DNA from: an uncultured Bacilli bacterium
Lineage (GTDB): Bacteria > Bacillota_I > Bacilli_A > RF39 > UBA660
NCBI GenBank assembly: GCA_947627435.1
Contig: CANQWB010000013.1
Span: forward strand, 1-32,905
Length of the DNA stretch: 32,905 bases
Direction of reading: 5' to 3'
The notes under the pieces are model-generated. The model saw only the letters and a list, made by a program, of their open reading frames with translations, had not been told where the DNA came from and searched no databases. Made by a program: the position numbers and the translations under genes. Of this stretch, positions 6,395 through 14,400 are shown one piece after another. The stretch's first letter is position 1; every line of letters begins with the position of its first letter.

Positions 6395-8178
6395 TGGATG
6401 TAAAAAGTCAAATTGCTCCAAAAGGTCTTGAATTTAAATCCAATTCCTTTATTATCAGTGATAAATATGCCACAATATTAACAGTAATTTCCTATCCACG
6501 ATATATTCAACCAGGATATCTATCTTCATTAACAAGTATGTCTGGAATCAAAGTTGTCATTAAACATATTCCTTTACCATTTAGTGTAATTAGTAAAATG
6601 TTAAACAAAGAAATTGCGGACTTAAAAGTAAGATTTCAAGATACAAACGATCGTACGATACAAGAAAGAATTCGTCAAGATTATGAATCTTTAGAACAAT
6701 TTATTTCACAATTGGCTGCATCACAAGCAAAAATTTATGATTTTCAAATGCATATTATGATTACAGCAAATAGTGAAGATGAATTAAACACTAAGAAATT
6801 ACAAGTACGCAGTTACTTAGAAGCAATGGAAATGAGAGCGTTCCCATTGCGATTTGAACAAGAAAAAGTATTAAAATCAATTTTACCAATTTTTCCGAGC
6901 CAAGATATTGAATCTAGAATCGGAACACCAATTCCAGCTCCTACTATTGCGGCTATGTATCCATTTATATTTGATAGTATTAAAGATCCAGGACTTTCTG
7001 CATTACTTGGTGTAGACTTTTCCGGAGGAGTTATTCTATTCAATCAATTTTTATATCAAATTCGAAAAGAACACAACCGTAATAATGCCAATATGATTAT
7101 TTTAGGAACATCTGGTAGTGGAAAATCCACTGCTGCAAAAATATTACTAAGAACACATATCCGTAACAATTGTCAGTTAGTAATTATTGATCCAGAAGGA
7201 GAACTAGAAGATATGGCACGACGTTATGGAGGAGATTTCATCGACCTTGGAAAAGGTGGAGAATTTGGTATGGTCAATCCACTAGAAGTTATTATTGATG
7301 CCGATGATGAAGAAATCGAAGGTGGCTTAGGTTATACAGTTTTAACGAGAACACTACAAAGTATTAAAGCGTTCATGAAATATTATGATCCTAGAATTGA
7401 AGAAGATGTTCTTAACATGTTTAGTGAAGTAGTACAAGAAACTTATAGACGTTTCAATATTAGTTTTGAATCAGATTTTACACAATTGAAATCAATAGAT
7501 TATCCAACCTTTAAAGATGTTTATGCAACTATTAAAGGACGTTTAGCTTCTATGACGGAACCAACCCATGAAAAAGAAATCATGGAAAAATTAGAATTGA
7601 AAGTTCGCCCAATCGTAAAAGAATTAAAATATTATTTTGATGGGCATACAACTATTACATCTCAAAGTGATTTCATTGTGTTCAATATTCGTGAACTTAT
7701 GAATGCAGATACAAATATAAGAAATGCATTATTCTTTAATATTTTGAAATATGCTTGGGGTCTTACATTAGATAAAAGAGTCAATACTGTATTAATGGTA
7801 GATGAAGCACATGTGTTATTAAGTGGTAATAATACACTTGGGGCTGACTTCTTGGCACAGATTCAAAGAAGATCTAGAAAATACAATACGGGAACTATTA
7901 TTATTACACAACAACCAAGTGATTTCAGTAATCCAGATGTAATCACACAAGGAAAAGCTATCTTTGATAATGCTTCTTATTATTTAGTCATGGGACTGAA
8001 AAAACAAGCCGTAGAAGATTTATCACAATTGATAGATTTAAATGATAATGAAAAGGAAAATATCAAAAGATACAATCAAGGGGATGCGTTATTTGTGTGT
8101 GGTAGTAGAAGAATGCAGATTAGTATAATTGTAACAGAACAAGAATTAGATTCCTTTGGAAGTGGTGGAGGACTATAA
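6394..8178 (+). CDS. virB4: VirB4-family T4SS ATPase (594 aa)
   Basis: It starts at the coupled TAATG junction. The N-terminal ~190 residues (SQIAPKGLEF, YATILTVISYPRYI) match the pre-ATPase region of VirB4/TraC-type proteins. Then come the Walker A motif GTSGSGKST with Lys244, the following strand and IDPEGELEDMARRYGG, and a Walker B motif VLMVDEAHVLL with Asp470-Glu471. The C-terminal RRSRKYNTGTIIITQQPSDF block is diagnostic of the VirB4/CD1110-type ATPase. It hydrolyses ATP to drive pilin handling and substrate translocation at the cytoplasmic face of the VirB3/VirB6 complex. All catalytic motifs are intact. Only the extreme N-terminal TraC-like part is missing, supplied by the preceding ORF. 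Confidence 0.9.
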   Translation: MDVKSQIAPKGLEFKSNSFIISDKYATILTVISYPRYIQPGYLSSLTSMSGIKVVIKHIPLPFSVISKMLNKEIADLKVRFQDTNDRTIQERIRQDYESLEQFISQLAASQAKIYDFQMHIMITANSEDELNTKKLQVRSYLEAMEMRAFPLRFEQEKVLKSILPIFPSQDIESRIGTPIPAPTIAAMYPFIFDSIKDPGLSALLGVDFSGGVILFNQFLYQIRKEHNRNNANMIILGTSGSGKSTAAKILLRTHIRNNCQLVIIDPEGELEDMARRYGGDFIDLGKGGEFGMVNPLEVIIDADDEEIEGGLGYTVLTRTLQSIKAFMKYYDPRIEEDVLNMFSEVVQETYRRFNISFESDFTQLKSIDYPTFKDVYATIKGRLASMTEPTHEKEIMEKLELKVRPIVKELKYYFDGHTTITSQSDFIVFNIRELMNADTNIRNALFFNILKYAWGLTLDKRVNTVLMVDEAHVLLSGNNTLGADFLAQIQRRSRKYNTGTIIITQQPSDFSNPDVITQGKAIFDNASYYLVMGLKKQAVEDLSQLIDLNDNEKENIKRYNQGDALFVCGSRRMQISIIVTEQELDSFGSGGGL

Positions 8179-8207
8179 AATAATATAAATAGTTTGGTGG
8201 TGGTACT

Positions 8208-10553
8208 GTGGAAGATGAAGAATTAGAACAAGAAGAGATTCAAGAAGAATCTCTTGAAATAGTTGAGGAAGAAATTGAACAACCAGAAGAAGAAATCGTA
8301 TCCTCTTCTTCCACTGCAGCCCCAAATTTTTTTCATGATTTCAGTTCTAAAATCAGCAGTGATACTGGTAAACGAATTGCAGACACGATTCGTGCACATA
8401 AAAATAATCAGATGCAAAAACCGCAATCTAATGTAGATTCTGCTGAAACACCAGATAGTAATTCTGATGCAAGTACAGATAACGATTCTGATACAAGAAT
8501 AGATATTAGTTCTAATAATAACCAAAATCAAAAACAGAGTACAGTAAAAAAAGTACATGATGCAGCAACAGAAGTAGCTGGACAAGCTGTTTCAAAAGCT
8601 GCTTCCGCGGCATTACAAGCAGAAGGTGTTCCAACTCCGGTTGCAGATATAGTAGGATCTGTTGCAGGATATGCTGTAGAAGAAAAATTAAATAAAAAAA
8701 CAATTTCTCAAAAAATATTAGAATTTTTGGGATTTCCTGATGTCATTACAGTGAGTCCTCGCTTGTCACGAATTATTGTTGGTGGTACCATCTCTACCAT
8801 AACAACGCTTATAGTATTCATACTTTTATTTTCGATTTTTAATAATAAAAATAGTAATAACAAATTTCCATTATTGAGTTATCTTGCATATGGTGTAGTA
8901 GATGATAACAATGTATCACAAACTCTAACAGAATATTTGATGTCAAGTGGCTATTGTAAAAGTACAACTAATTGCTGGCAAACACCTGCATATGAATTTT
9001 ATGCTAGTTTTCGTAGTAAAATTGAAGATAAAATCAATGAGTTAGATGAAAAGTATAAAGGCTGTAATGTAGATAGTACCATAGGACTAAATGAGGAAGT
9101 AGCTGCTACATGGTTAGCTACATTGCTCTTTCATCGTGCCGAAGATGAATTATTATCATCGTATGGTTCAGAAAAATCTACCTCATTGGCACAATATAAA
9201 CAAGAAATGGATTTTTTAATAGATTCTACTTTTGGATTCGATGAGACCAATGATGAAGAAAATAATGCAGCAGGAAACAGCTGCCCTATGATTGATATGG
9301 ATAAATATCATGATAATATTACTAAACTTTCAGGTTATATTGATTTATATCGTGATGATTTAGAAATTAGTACATGGTCATCTACAGAAAAAGAAGAAGC
9401 TTATGCAGAAATATTAAAAGAACGCGATGCTTATTTAGGTATTAATATTGGAATATCAGGAATTAGTGGTTATGCTGAATGTTCAGGTGTTACTGTAGGT
9501 AAGGTAGATAATAAGGGAAATATTATTGATATTATTGGAACATATTCATTAGAAGATTATATAGCTGGAGTTTTAACAGCAGAGTTTGATGGATATCCAA
9601 TAGAAGCTATGAAAGCCCAAGCTGTTGCAGCCAGAACATATGTGCTAAATAAAACTAACTCATGCCAAAATGTTATAGGTAATAGTTCATATACTCAAAA
9701 TTTCAAAGCAAATGCATCTGCTACTGCAAAACAAGCTACCAATGCAACTGCAGGGGAGATATTAGTAGATGCATTAGGAAATATTTTCTCAGCTGAATAT
9801 GATTCTTGGAATTGTAAAGGAAGTACTACATGTACATATACAAAAAAACCAAATGGTGAAAAACATACTGTAACAATTTCGAACAAATATCTATCAAGGG
9901 CAGCTGGTGGACATGGCCGAGGAATGAGCCAACTTGCAGCAGCCGATATGGCAGATAAGGGAAGTAATTATCGAGAAATATTATCATTCTTCTATTCGGA
10001 TGGGGTCCAAATCACAAATCTAACAAAAATGAGTGGACCTGGATTAAGTGCTGCAAATCCATATGGGTTCCGTAAACGTATTTCTCAACCAGCAAAAAAT
10101 AGCGAAGGCGCACAATTTTACTTTTCTAATTTGAATAGATCTTATAGTAGTGGATATACAGGACAATGTACCTGGTATGCCTATGGCCGTGCCAATGAAA
10201 TTTTATCAGATGTCGGTAGTAATCTAAAATGGGATATTGCCAATAATGCAGGATTGTGGTACAGCACGAATTTACAAAATGGTGCTAGAGGATTTCAGTC
10301 TTCATCAGATTATACCAAACCAAAAGTAGGTGCAATTGTGGTATGGAAAAATGCTGGAGCACCTGGGCATGTTGCTATAGTAGAGGAAGTTCATGCAAAT
10401 GGAACTATCACGATTTCAGAAGCAAATATACCTACCAAAAAAAGTAATTCTAACCCATATGGATGGCAAACCGTTACTTTAACATTAGAAGAAGTACATC
10501 GACGTTGGAAATCGTATATATTTGCGGGATATATTTACTTGTTAGAATCCTAA
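8208..10553 (+). CDS. Membrane-anchored SpoIID/LytB-CHAP peptidoglycan hydrolase of the T4SS (781 aa)
   Basis: The start is GTG 8208, preceded by TTTGGTGGTGG. Domains in order: a very acidic N-terminus (1-35), a Ser/Asn/Asp-rich low-complexity region (to about 125), an alanine-rich helix (about 130-165), one transmembrane helix (about 188-211), an extracellular region of unknown fold with several cysteines (about 215-435), a SpoIID/LytB domain (about 440-605) and a CHAP domain (about 640-775). The SpoIID part keeps the catalytic-type Glu459 (TAEFDGYPIEAMKAQAVAARTY region) and the GGHGRGMSQ signature. The CHAP part keeps GQCTWYAYGRA (Cys654) and PGHVAIVEEV (His721). The pair would cut glycan strands and stem peptides to open the wall for the channel, the role of VirB1 or CD1108-type hydrolases. 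Using a sporulation-type lytic transglycosylase domain in a T4SS is unusual. Confidence 0.85.
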   Translation: MEDEELEQEEIQEESLEIVEEEIEQPEEEIVSSSSTAAPNFFHDFSSKISSDTGKRIADTIRAHKNNQMQKPQSNVDSAETPDSNSDASTDNDSDTRIDISSNNNQNQKQSTVKKVHDAATEVAGQAVSKAASAALQAEGVPTPVADIVGSVAGYAVEEKLNKKTISQKILEFLGFPDVITVSPRLSRIIVGGTISTITTLIVFILLFSIFNNKNSNNKFPLLSYLAYGVVDDNNVSQTLTEYLMSSGYCKSTTNCWQTPAYEFYASFRSKIEDKINELDEKYKGCNVDSTIGLNEEVAATWLATLLFHRAEDELLSSYGSEKSTSLAQYKQEMDFLIDSTFGFDETNDEENNAAGNSCPMIDMDKYHDNITKLSGYIDLYRDDLEISTWSSTEKEEAYAEILKERDAYLGINIGISGISGYAECSGVTVGKVDNKGNIIDIIGTYSLEDYIAGVLTAEFDGYPIEAMKAQAVAARTYVLNKTNSCQNVIGNSSYTQNFKANASATAKQATNATAGEILVDALGNIFSAEYDSWNCKGSTTCTYTKKPNGEKHTVTISNKYLSRAAGGHGRGMSQLAAADMADKGSNYREILSFFYSDGVQITNLTKMSGPGLSAANPYGFRKRISQPAKNSEGAQFYFSNLNRSYSSGYTGQCTWYAYGRANEILSDVGSNLKWDIANNAGLWYSTNLQNGARGFQSSSDYTKPKVGAIVVWKNAGAPGHVAIVEEVHANGTITISEANIPTKKSNSNPYGWQTVTLTLEEVHRRWKSYIFAGYIYLLES

Positions 10554-10564
10554 GGAGGATTTAT

Positions 10565-11230
10565 ATGAAATATAAAAAATGGTATTTAATATTGCCAATA
10601 TGTTTGTTATTAGTAACTGGTTGTGATGTTACATATCAAATTGAGTTTCAAGATGATAAAATCATTGAAACCAATACTTTCTATTTACCCAATAGCGAAT
10701 TAGAGAATGATGACATTGTTACTACTTTAGAAAAAAAAGCACTAAATTATACCATGAATACGGACTTTTTGATTTCTCCTAAAACAGATATTATCAGGGA
10801 AGAAAATCAAACGGGATACGCAGTAACAAATGAATATAGTTATAATGATTATAGTACTATAGACAACTGTTATGATGCATTTAATATCATAAAAAAAGAT
10901 GGAACTGTAACAATAAGTACTTCTAATCAATTTCAATGTTTTCAGAATTATAATGAACTCAATCAAGTGAAGATCATGGCAAAAGTTAACTATAAAGTTT
11001 CGCAACATAATGCAGATGAGGTAAAGAAAAATACCTATATTTGGTATATAGATAAAAATAATGCAGCTAGTAAGCCTATTCATCTTGTATTCAATTTAAA
11101 TCAAAAAATAAATAATTTTGCATTCACAAATTGGCAAACTTATGTTATAGTAATTGCATCATTCGTTATAATTGTGTTATTAGTTATATGGATGATTTCT
11201 AAAATATCAAAGAAAAACAACCAAATATAG
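10565..11230 (+). CDS. T4SS-associated lipoprotein with C-terminal membrane helix (221 aa)
   Basis: The ORF track starts at 10463, but ATG 10565 follows TAAGGAGGATTTAT and opens a lipoprotein signal: MKYKKW, hydrophobic core, lipobox LVTGC with Cys at residue 19. After the Cys comes a beta-rich extracellular domain opening with DVTYQIEFQDDKI, a feature common to Firmicute lipoproteins of the LppM-like type. A second hydrophobic helix near the end (about 193-214, YVIVIASFVIIVLLVIWM) is followed by a basic tail (SKISKKNNQ), so the protein would be anchored at both ends with the tail in the cytoplasm. It sits between the wall hydrolase and VirD4, and probably is a structural part of the envelope-spanning complex. 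The exact role is unknown. Confidence 0.65.
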   Translation: MKYKKWYLILPICLLLVTGCDVTYQIEFQDDKIIETNTFYLPNSELENDDIVTTLEKKALNYTMNTDFLISPKTDIIREENQTGYAVTNEYSYNDYSTIDNCYDAFNIIKKDGTVTISTSNQFQCFQNYNELNQVKIMAKVNYKVSQHNADEVKKNTYIWYIDKNNAASKPIHLVFNLNQKINNFAFTNWQTYVIVIASFVIIVLLVIWMISKISKKNNQI

Positions 11231-11241
11231 GAGGTTTTGTT

Positions 11242-13329
11242 ATGAAATTAAAATTTAGAGCGGAAACAAAAGATGTCGTAATATTTATAATATTTTCAAT
11301 TGCCTTACTTTACTTTATTGCAATAGCAATTTTGAATGTAGTTGCATTCTTAAATGATTCGACCTTACATGGATTGAATCCGTTACCTGCTTTTCAAGGA
11401 CAATATTTAGCACCAACGATGGTATTCTATATTGCCTTCATGATTGCCATTATTACTGGTGTTTCATCTTACTTTTTTGAACGTGAAAAAGGTATTGGTT
11501 TTGCAACTGGAGGAAAAAAGGAAAATGGATATTCACATTGGGCAAAAGACAAAGAAATGAAAAAGCAATTAAAATTGGTTCATCCACATGATGAAAAAAG
11601 TGAATATGCTGGAATTCCACTAATCAATAATGGTCATGAACTGTGGGTAGACAATGGTGAGTATCACAATATTGTAATTGGTAGTACAGGATCTGGAAAA
11701 ACCGAAATGTTAGTACAACCAATGGTTAAAATATTAGCAAAAAAAGGGGAATCTATGATTATCACCGATCCAAAAGGTGAAATTTATGAAAACAATGCCA
11801 ATGAATTACGAGAAAGAGGATATAATATTGTATTATTGAACTTTCGTGATCCTCAAAACGGAAATTGTTGGAACCCACTTTCTTTACCATATGAATTATA
11901 CAAAAATGGAAATTCAGATAAAGCCAATGAGTTATTAGATGACTTAGCAAAAAATATTCTTTATGATGAATCTGCAAAAAATAACGATCCATTCTGGGAA
12001 AATACTTCAGCTGATTATTTTGCAGGATTGGCTTTAGCATTATTTGACGATGCCAAAGAAGAACAGATTAACTTAAATAGTATTAACTTAATGACAACTG
12101 TTGGAGAAGAAAAAATAGGCGGAACAACCTATATGAAAGAGTACTTTAGTGATAAAGATCAAAGTTCTCCAGCATACATCAATGTGGCAAGTACATTAAT
12201 GGCACCATCGGATACAAAAGGTAGTATTTTATCTGTATTTAAACAAAAGATAAAATTATTCTCTTCTAGAGAAAATCTATCAGAAATGTTATCTCGTAGT
12301 GATTTTGATATGGAGGATATCGGACGTAAAAAAACAGCGGTATTCATTGTTATTCAAGATGAAAAGAAAACATATCATTCACTTGTTACCATTTTCTTAA
12401 AACAATGTTATGAAACATTAATTCGAGTAGCACAAGAAACAGGTGGTAAACTATCTTATCGTACAAACTTCATTTTGGATGAGTTTGCCAATATGCCACC
12501 ATTAAAAGATGTTACTACTATGGTTACAGCAGCACGTAGTCGTCATATTCGTTTTACCTTTATTATTCAAAACTTCGCACAATTATATCAAGTGTATGGA
12601 AAAGAAAATGGTGAAACAATTAAAGGTAACTGTGGTAATATCATTTACTTAATTAGTAGTGAACTTGCTGCACTGGAAGAAATTAGTAAGATGTGTGGAG
12701 AAGTAAAATCCAAAAAAGATGATAAAACAGCAAGTACACCACTTGTAACTGTAAGTGATTTACAACGTATGAAATTTGGATCTATGATTTTACTTCGTAC
12801 TAGGTGTATGCCATTTAAGACTACATTAACACCAAATTATGATATGGTAAAACAAGGCCTTTGGGGACATGATTACGGAAAAGCTAAATATCCACAAAGA
12901 GAAAAACAACCAGTAAAATTATTTGATTTAAAAGCTGTAGTGAATGAAAAAAGACAAAAGAAAATGGATGATATGTTAAATGGAAAAGGTCCTATGCCAA
13001 ATATGTCAGGAATGCCAGGAATGCCGGGAATGGGATTTCCAAATATGCCAAGAATGTCAGGAATGGGTGTTCCAACACCAAATAATATGGGTAATAATAA
13101 CTTTAATGTGGATGATTTGGTAAAACGTATCGATGCTCAAATTGCAGCTTTAGAAGAAGAAGAGCGTAGAGAAAAAGAAGCACAAGAAAAAGCAAAGAAA
13201 GAAACAGAACAAACTACTATTATTTCGGAAGATTCTTCTATTAAAGAAATATCACAACCAAAATCAATTACCACAGATGAAATTACCGATGATCAGTTTT
13301 TTGATGATTTCTTTAGTGACGATGATTAG
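11242..13329 (+). CDS. virD4: VirD4/TraG-family type IV coupling protein (695 aa)
   Basis: The strong RBS ATAGGAGG precedes the ATG. Two N-terminal membrane helices (about residues 9-36 and 54-77) are followed by the TraG/VirD4 ATPase: Walker A GSTGSGKTEM (Lys153), ITDPKGEIYENNA, the FRDPQNGNCWNPL block typical of the family, Walker B FILDEFANMPP (Asp413-Glu414) and a RHIRFTFIIQNFAQL sensor-like segment. The protein selects substrates and feeds them to the VirB4/VirB6 channel. After the ATPase there is a Met/Pro/Gly-rich low-complexity linker (about 580-615, repeats of GMPGM type), then a charged helical region and a very acidic end (DDFFSDDD). The linker and acidic tail are not part of the core family and may bind substrate or a partner. 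Confidence 0.9.
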   Translation: MKLKFRAETKDVVIFIIFSIALLYFIAIAILNVVAFLNDSTLHGLNPLPAFQGQYLAPTMVFYIAFMIAIITGVSSYFFEREKGIGFATGGKKENGYSHWAKDKEMKKQLKLVHPHDEKSEYAGIPLINNGHELWVDNGEYHNIVIGSTGSGKTEMLVQPMVKILAKKGESMIITDPKGEIYENNANELRERGYNIVLLNFRDPQNGNCWNPLSLPYELYKNGNSDKANELLDDLAKNILYDESAKNNDPFWENTSADYFAGLALALFDDAKEEQINLNSINLMTTVGEEKIGGTTYMKEYFSDKDQSSPAYINVASTLMAPSDTKGSILSVFKQKIKLFSSRENLSEMLSRSDFDMEDIGRKKTAVFIVIQDEKKTYHSLVTIFLKQCYETLIRVAQETGGKLSYRTNFILDEFANMPPLKDVTTMVTAARSRHIRFTFIIQNFAQLYQVYGKENGETIKGNCGNIIYLISSELAALEEISKMCGEVKSKKDDKTASTPLVTVSDLQRMKFGSMILLRTRCMPFKTTLTPNYDMVKQGLWGHDYGKAKYPQREKQPVKLFDLKAVVNEKRQKKMDDMLNGKGPMPNMSGMPGMPGMGFPNMPRMSGMGVPTPNNMGNNNFNVDDLVKRIDAQIAALEEEERREKEAQEKAKKETEQTTIISEDSSIKEISQPKSITTDEITDDQFFDDFFSDDD

Positions 13330-13362
13330 TCAAATCTCATATGTATGATACATAGCCCTGCA

Positions 13363-13368
13363 TATAAT
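13363..13368 (+). promoter_or_regulatory. Possible -10 element before the rhodanese gene
   Basis: TATAAT lies 17 bp upstream of ATG 13385, but no clear -35 box stands at 17-18 bp. No terminator was seen after virD4, so the rhodanese gene may be reached by read-through as well as by this weak promoter. Confidence 0.35.
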
Positions 13369-13384
13369 GTAGTAGGGTGGTTAT

Positions 13385-13675
13385 ATGATATCTAATATTT
13401 CCATATCAGATTTGTTACAAATCACAAGTCCTATTCACTTAATTGATTTAAGAAGTGTACAAAGTTATAATAATAATCATATGGATGGAGCAGTGAATAT
13501 TCCTTATGAAAAATTAATTGCCAATCCAAGCCATTATTTAAATCCGAATATTCGTTATTATATTTATTGTCAAAAAGGACTTACTAGTAATAAAGTATGT
13601 CAAATTTTAACAAAAATGGGTTATAAAGTAACAAACATTATAGGTGGATATGAAGAATGGATATTGCATAATTAG
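13385..13675 (+). CDS. Single-domain rhodanese-like sulfurtransferase (96 aa)
   Basis: The length is typical of GlpE/PspE-type single rhodanese domains. Visible motifs are LIDLRSVQSYNNNHMDGAVNIPYE (first CH2 motif), the active-site loop YCQKGLTSNKV with the catalytic Cys followed by a short phosphate-binding-like loop, and NIIGGYEEW at the end (second motif). Such proteins transfer sulfane sulfur through a persulfide on the Cys, but the physiological acceptor cannot be told. The RBS is the weak GTAGGGTGG. It is the first gene after the secretion locus and is closed by a good terminator, so it may be the last gene of that transcript or independent of it. Confidence 0.85.
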   Translation: MISNISISDLLQITSPIHLIDLRSVQSYNNNHMDGAVNIPYEKLIANPSHYLNPNIRYYIYCQKGLTSNKVCQILTKMGYKVTNIIGGYEEWILHN

Positions 13676-13698
13676 ATAGAGATTTTCTCTATCTTTTT
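13674..13698 (+). terminator. Terminator after the rhodanese gene
   Basis: AGATAGAGA (13674-13682) pairs perfectly with TCTCTATCT (13686-13694) around TTT, followed by T-run; it begins inside the TAG stop codon. Confidence 0.85.
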
Positions 13699-13755
13699 AA
13701 AAATAAAAAAATTGTAAAAAAAATAGAAACAACATACAAAAAATAGGAAATAATC

Positions 13756-13785
13756 TTGTGAATTTGGTTCATAATGTATTATAAT
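13756..13785 (+). promoter_or_regulatory. Sigma-A-like promoter for the VTT protein-rmuC group
   Basis: TTGTGA (13756-13761), 18-bp spacer, TATAAT (13780-13785), 20 bp before ATG 13805. It stands alone after a strong terminator, so it probably drives the genes from 13805 to at least 15991. Confidence 0.6.
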
Positions 13786-13804
13786 AGAATAGAATGGTGA
13801 CCTT

Positions 13805-14389
13805 ATGGAAGCAATAATTCAAAATATAATTGAACTATTAAAAGATATTGTGGGAAACAGTAATTATCTGGTAAGTTTATTTACAGGAATTTTTATTATT
13901 GTGTTAGAATCAGTAATACCTGTTTTACCGCTTGCATTGTTTATCGCAATTAACATATTGGTATTTGGAAATTTAGTTGGATTTTGTTTATCTTGGTTTG
14001 CAACTATTTTGGGTTGTTCACTTAGTTTTGCAGTATTTCGTATTCTTAAAAACAAAATTCAACCAAAATTAAAAAAAAGACAAGTAATTGAAAAATGTAT
14101 GGATAAAGTAGGACATATGAAATTTAGTAACTTAGTTATTTTACTTTCGATTCCATTTACCCCAGCTTTTTCCATTAATATTGGAGCGGGACTTTCTAAT
14201 ATGAAATATATTAAGTATTTATTTGCTTTAATTATTTCTAAAATATTTTTAGTATACTTCTGGGGCTATGTTGGTACTACTTTTGTTGATAGTATTACAG
14301 ATATTGGAATATTACTCAAATTAGGAAGTATGATTATAATCGCGTTTGTATTATCTAAAATTGTAATGTATAAATTTGATATTGATTAG
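13805..14389 (+). CDS. VTT/DedA-like (TVP38/TMEM64) membrane protein (194 aa)
   Basis: It has about five hydrophobic segments: residues 20-45, 46-75, 105-125, 135-160 and 168-188. The central region carries the family hallmarks: a Gly in the first reentrant helix (FATILGCSLSFAVFRIL) and an R/P-containing second segment (LVILLSIPFTPAFSINIGAGLSNMKYIKYL) like the F/R-x-IP-x-x-P...GL/AG motif of VTT proteins. The family includes lipid scramblase/flippase-like proteins such as UptA and PopT that recycle undecaprenyl phosphate or other lipids. The precise substrate here is unknown. It is followed after 11 nt by rmuC. Confidence 0.75.
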   Translation: MEAIIQNIIELLKDIVGNSNYLVSLFTGIFIIVLESVIPVLPLALFIAINILVFGNLVGFCLSWFATILGCSLSFAVFRILKNKIQPKLKKRQVIEKCMDKVGHMKFSNLVILLSIPFTPAFSINIGAGLSNMKYIKYLFALIISKIFLVYFWGYVGTTFVDSITDIGILLKLGSMIIIAFVLSKIVMYKFDID

Positions 14390-14400
14390 GAGGACGTTGT

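Noticed and set aside
13341-13376. Palindrome-like ATGTAT/ATACAT and CCCTGCAT...AGGG as a terminator or operator
   Set aside because: Stems are short or mismatched and no T-run follows.
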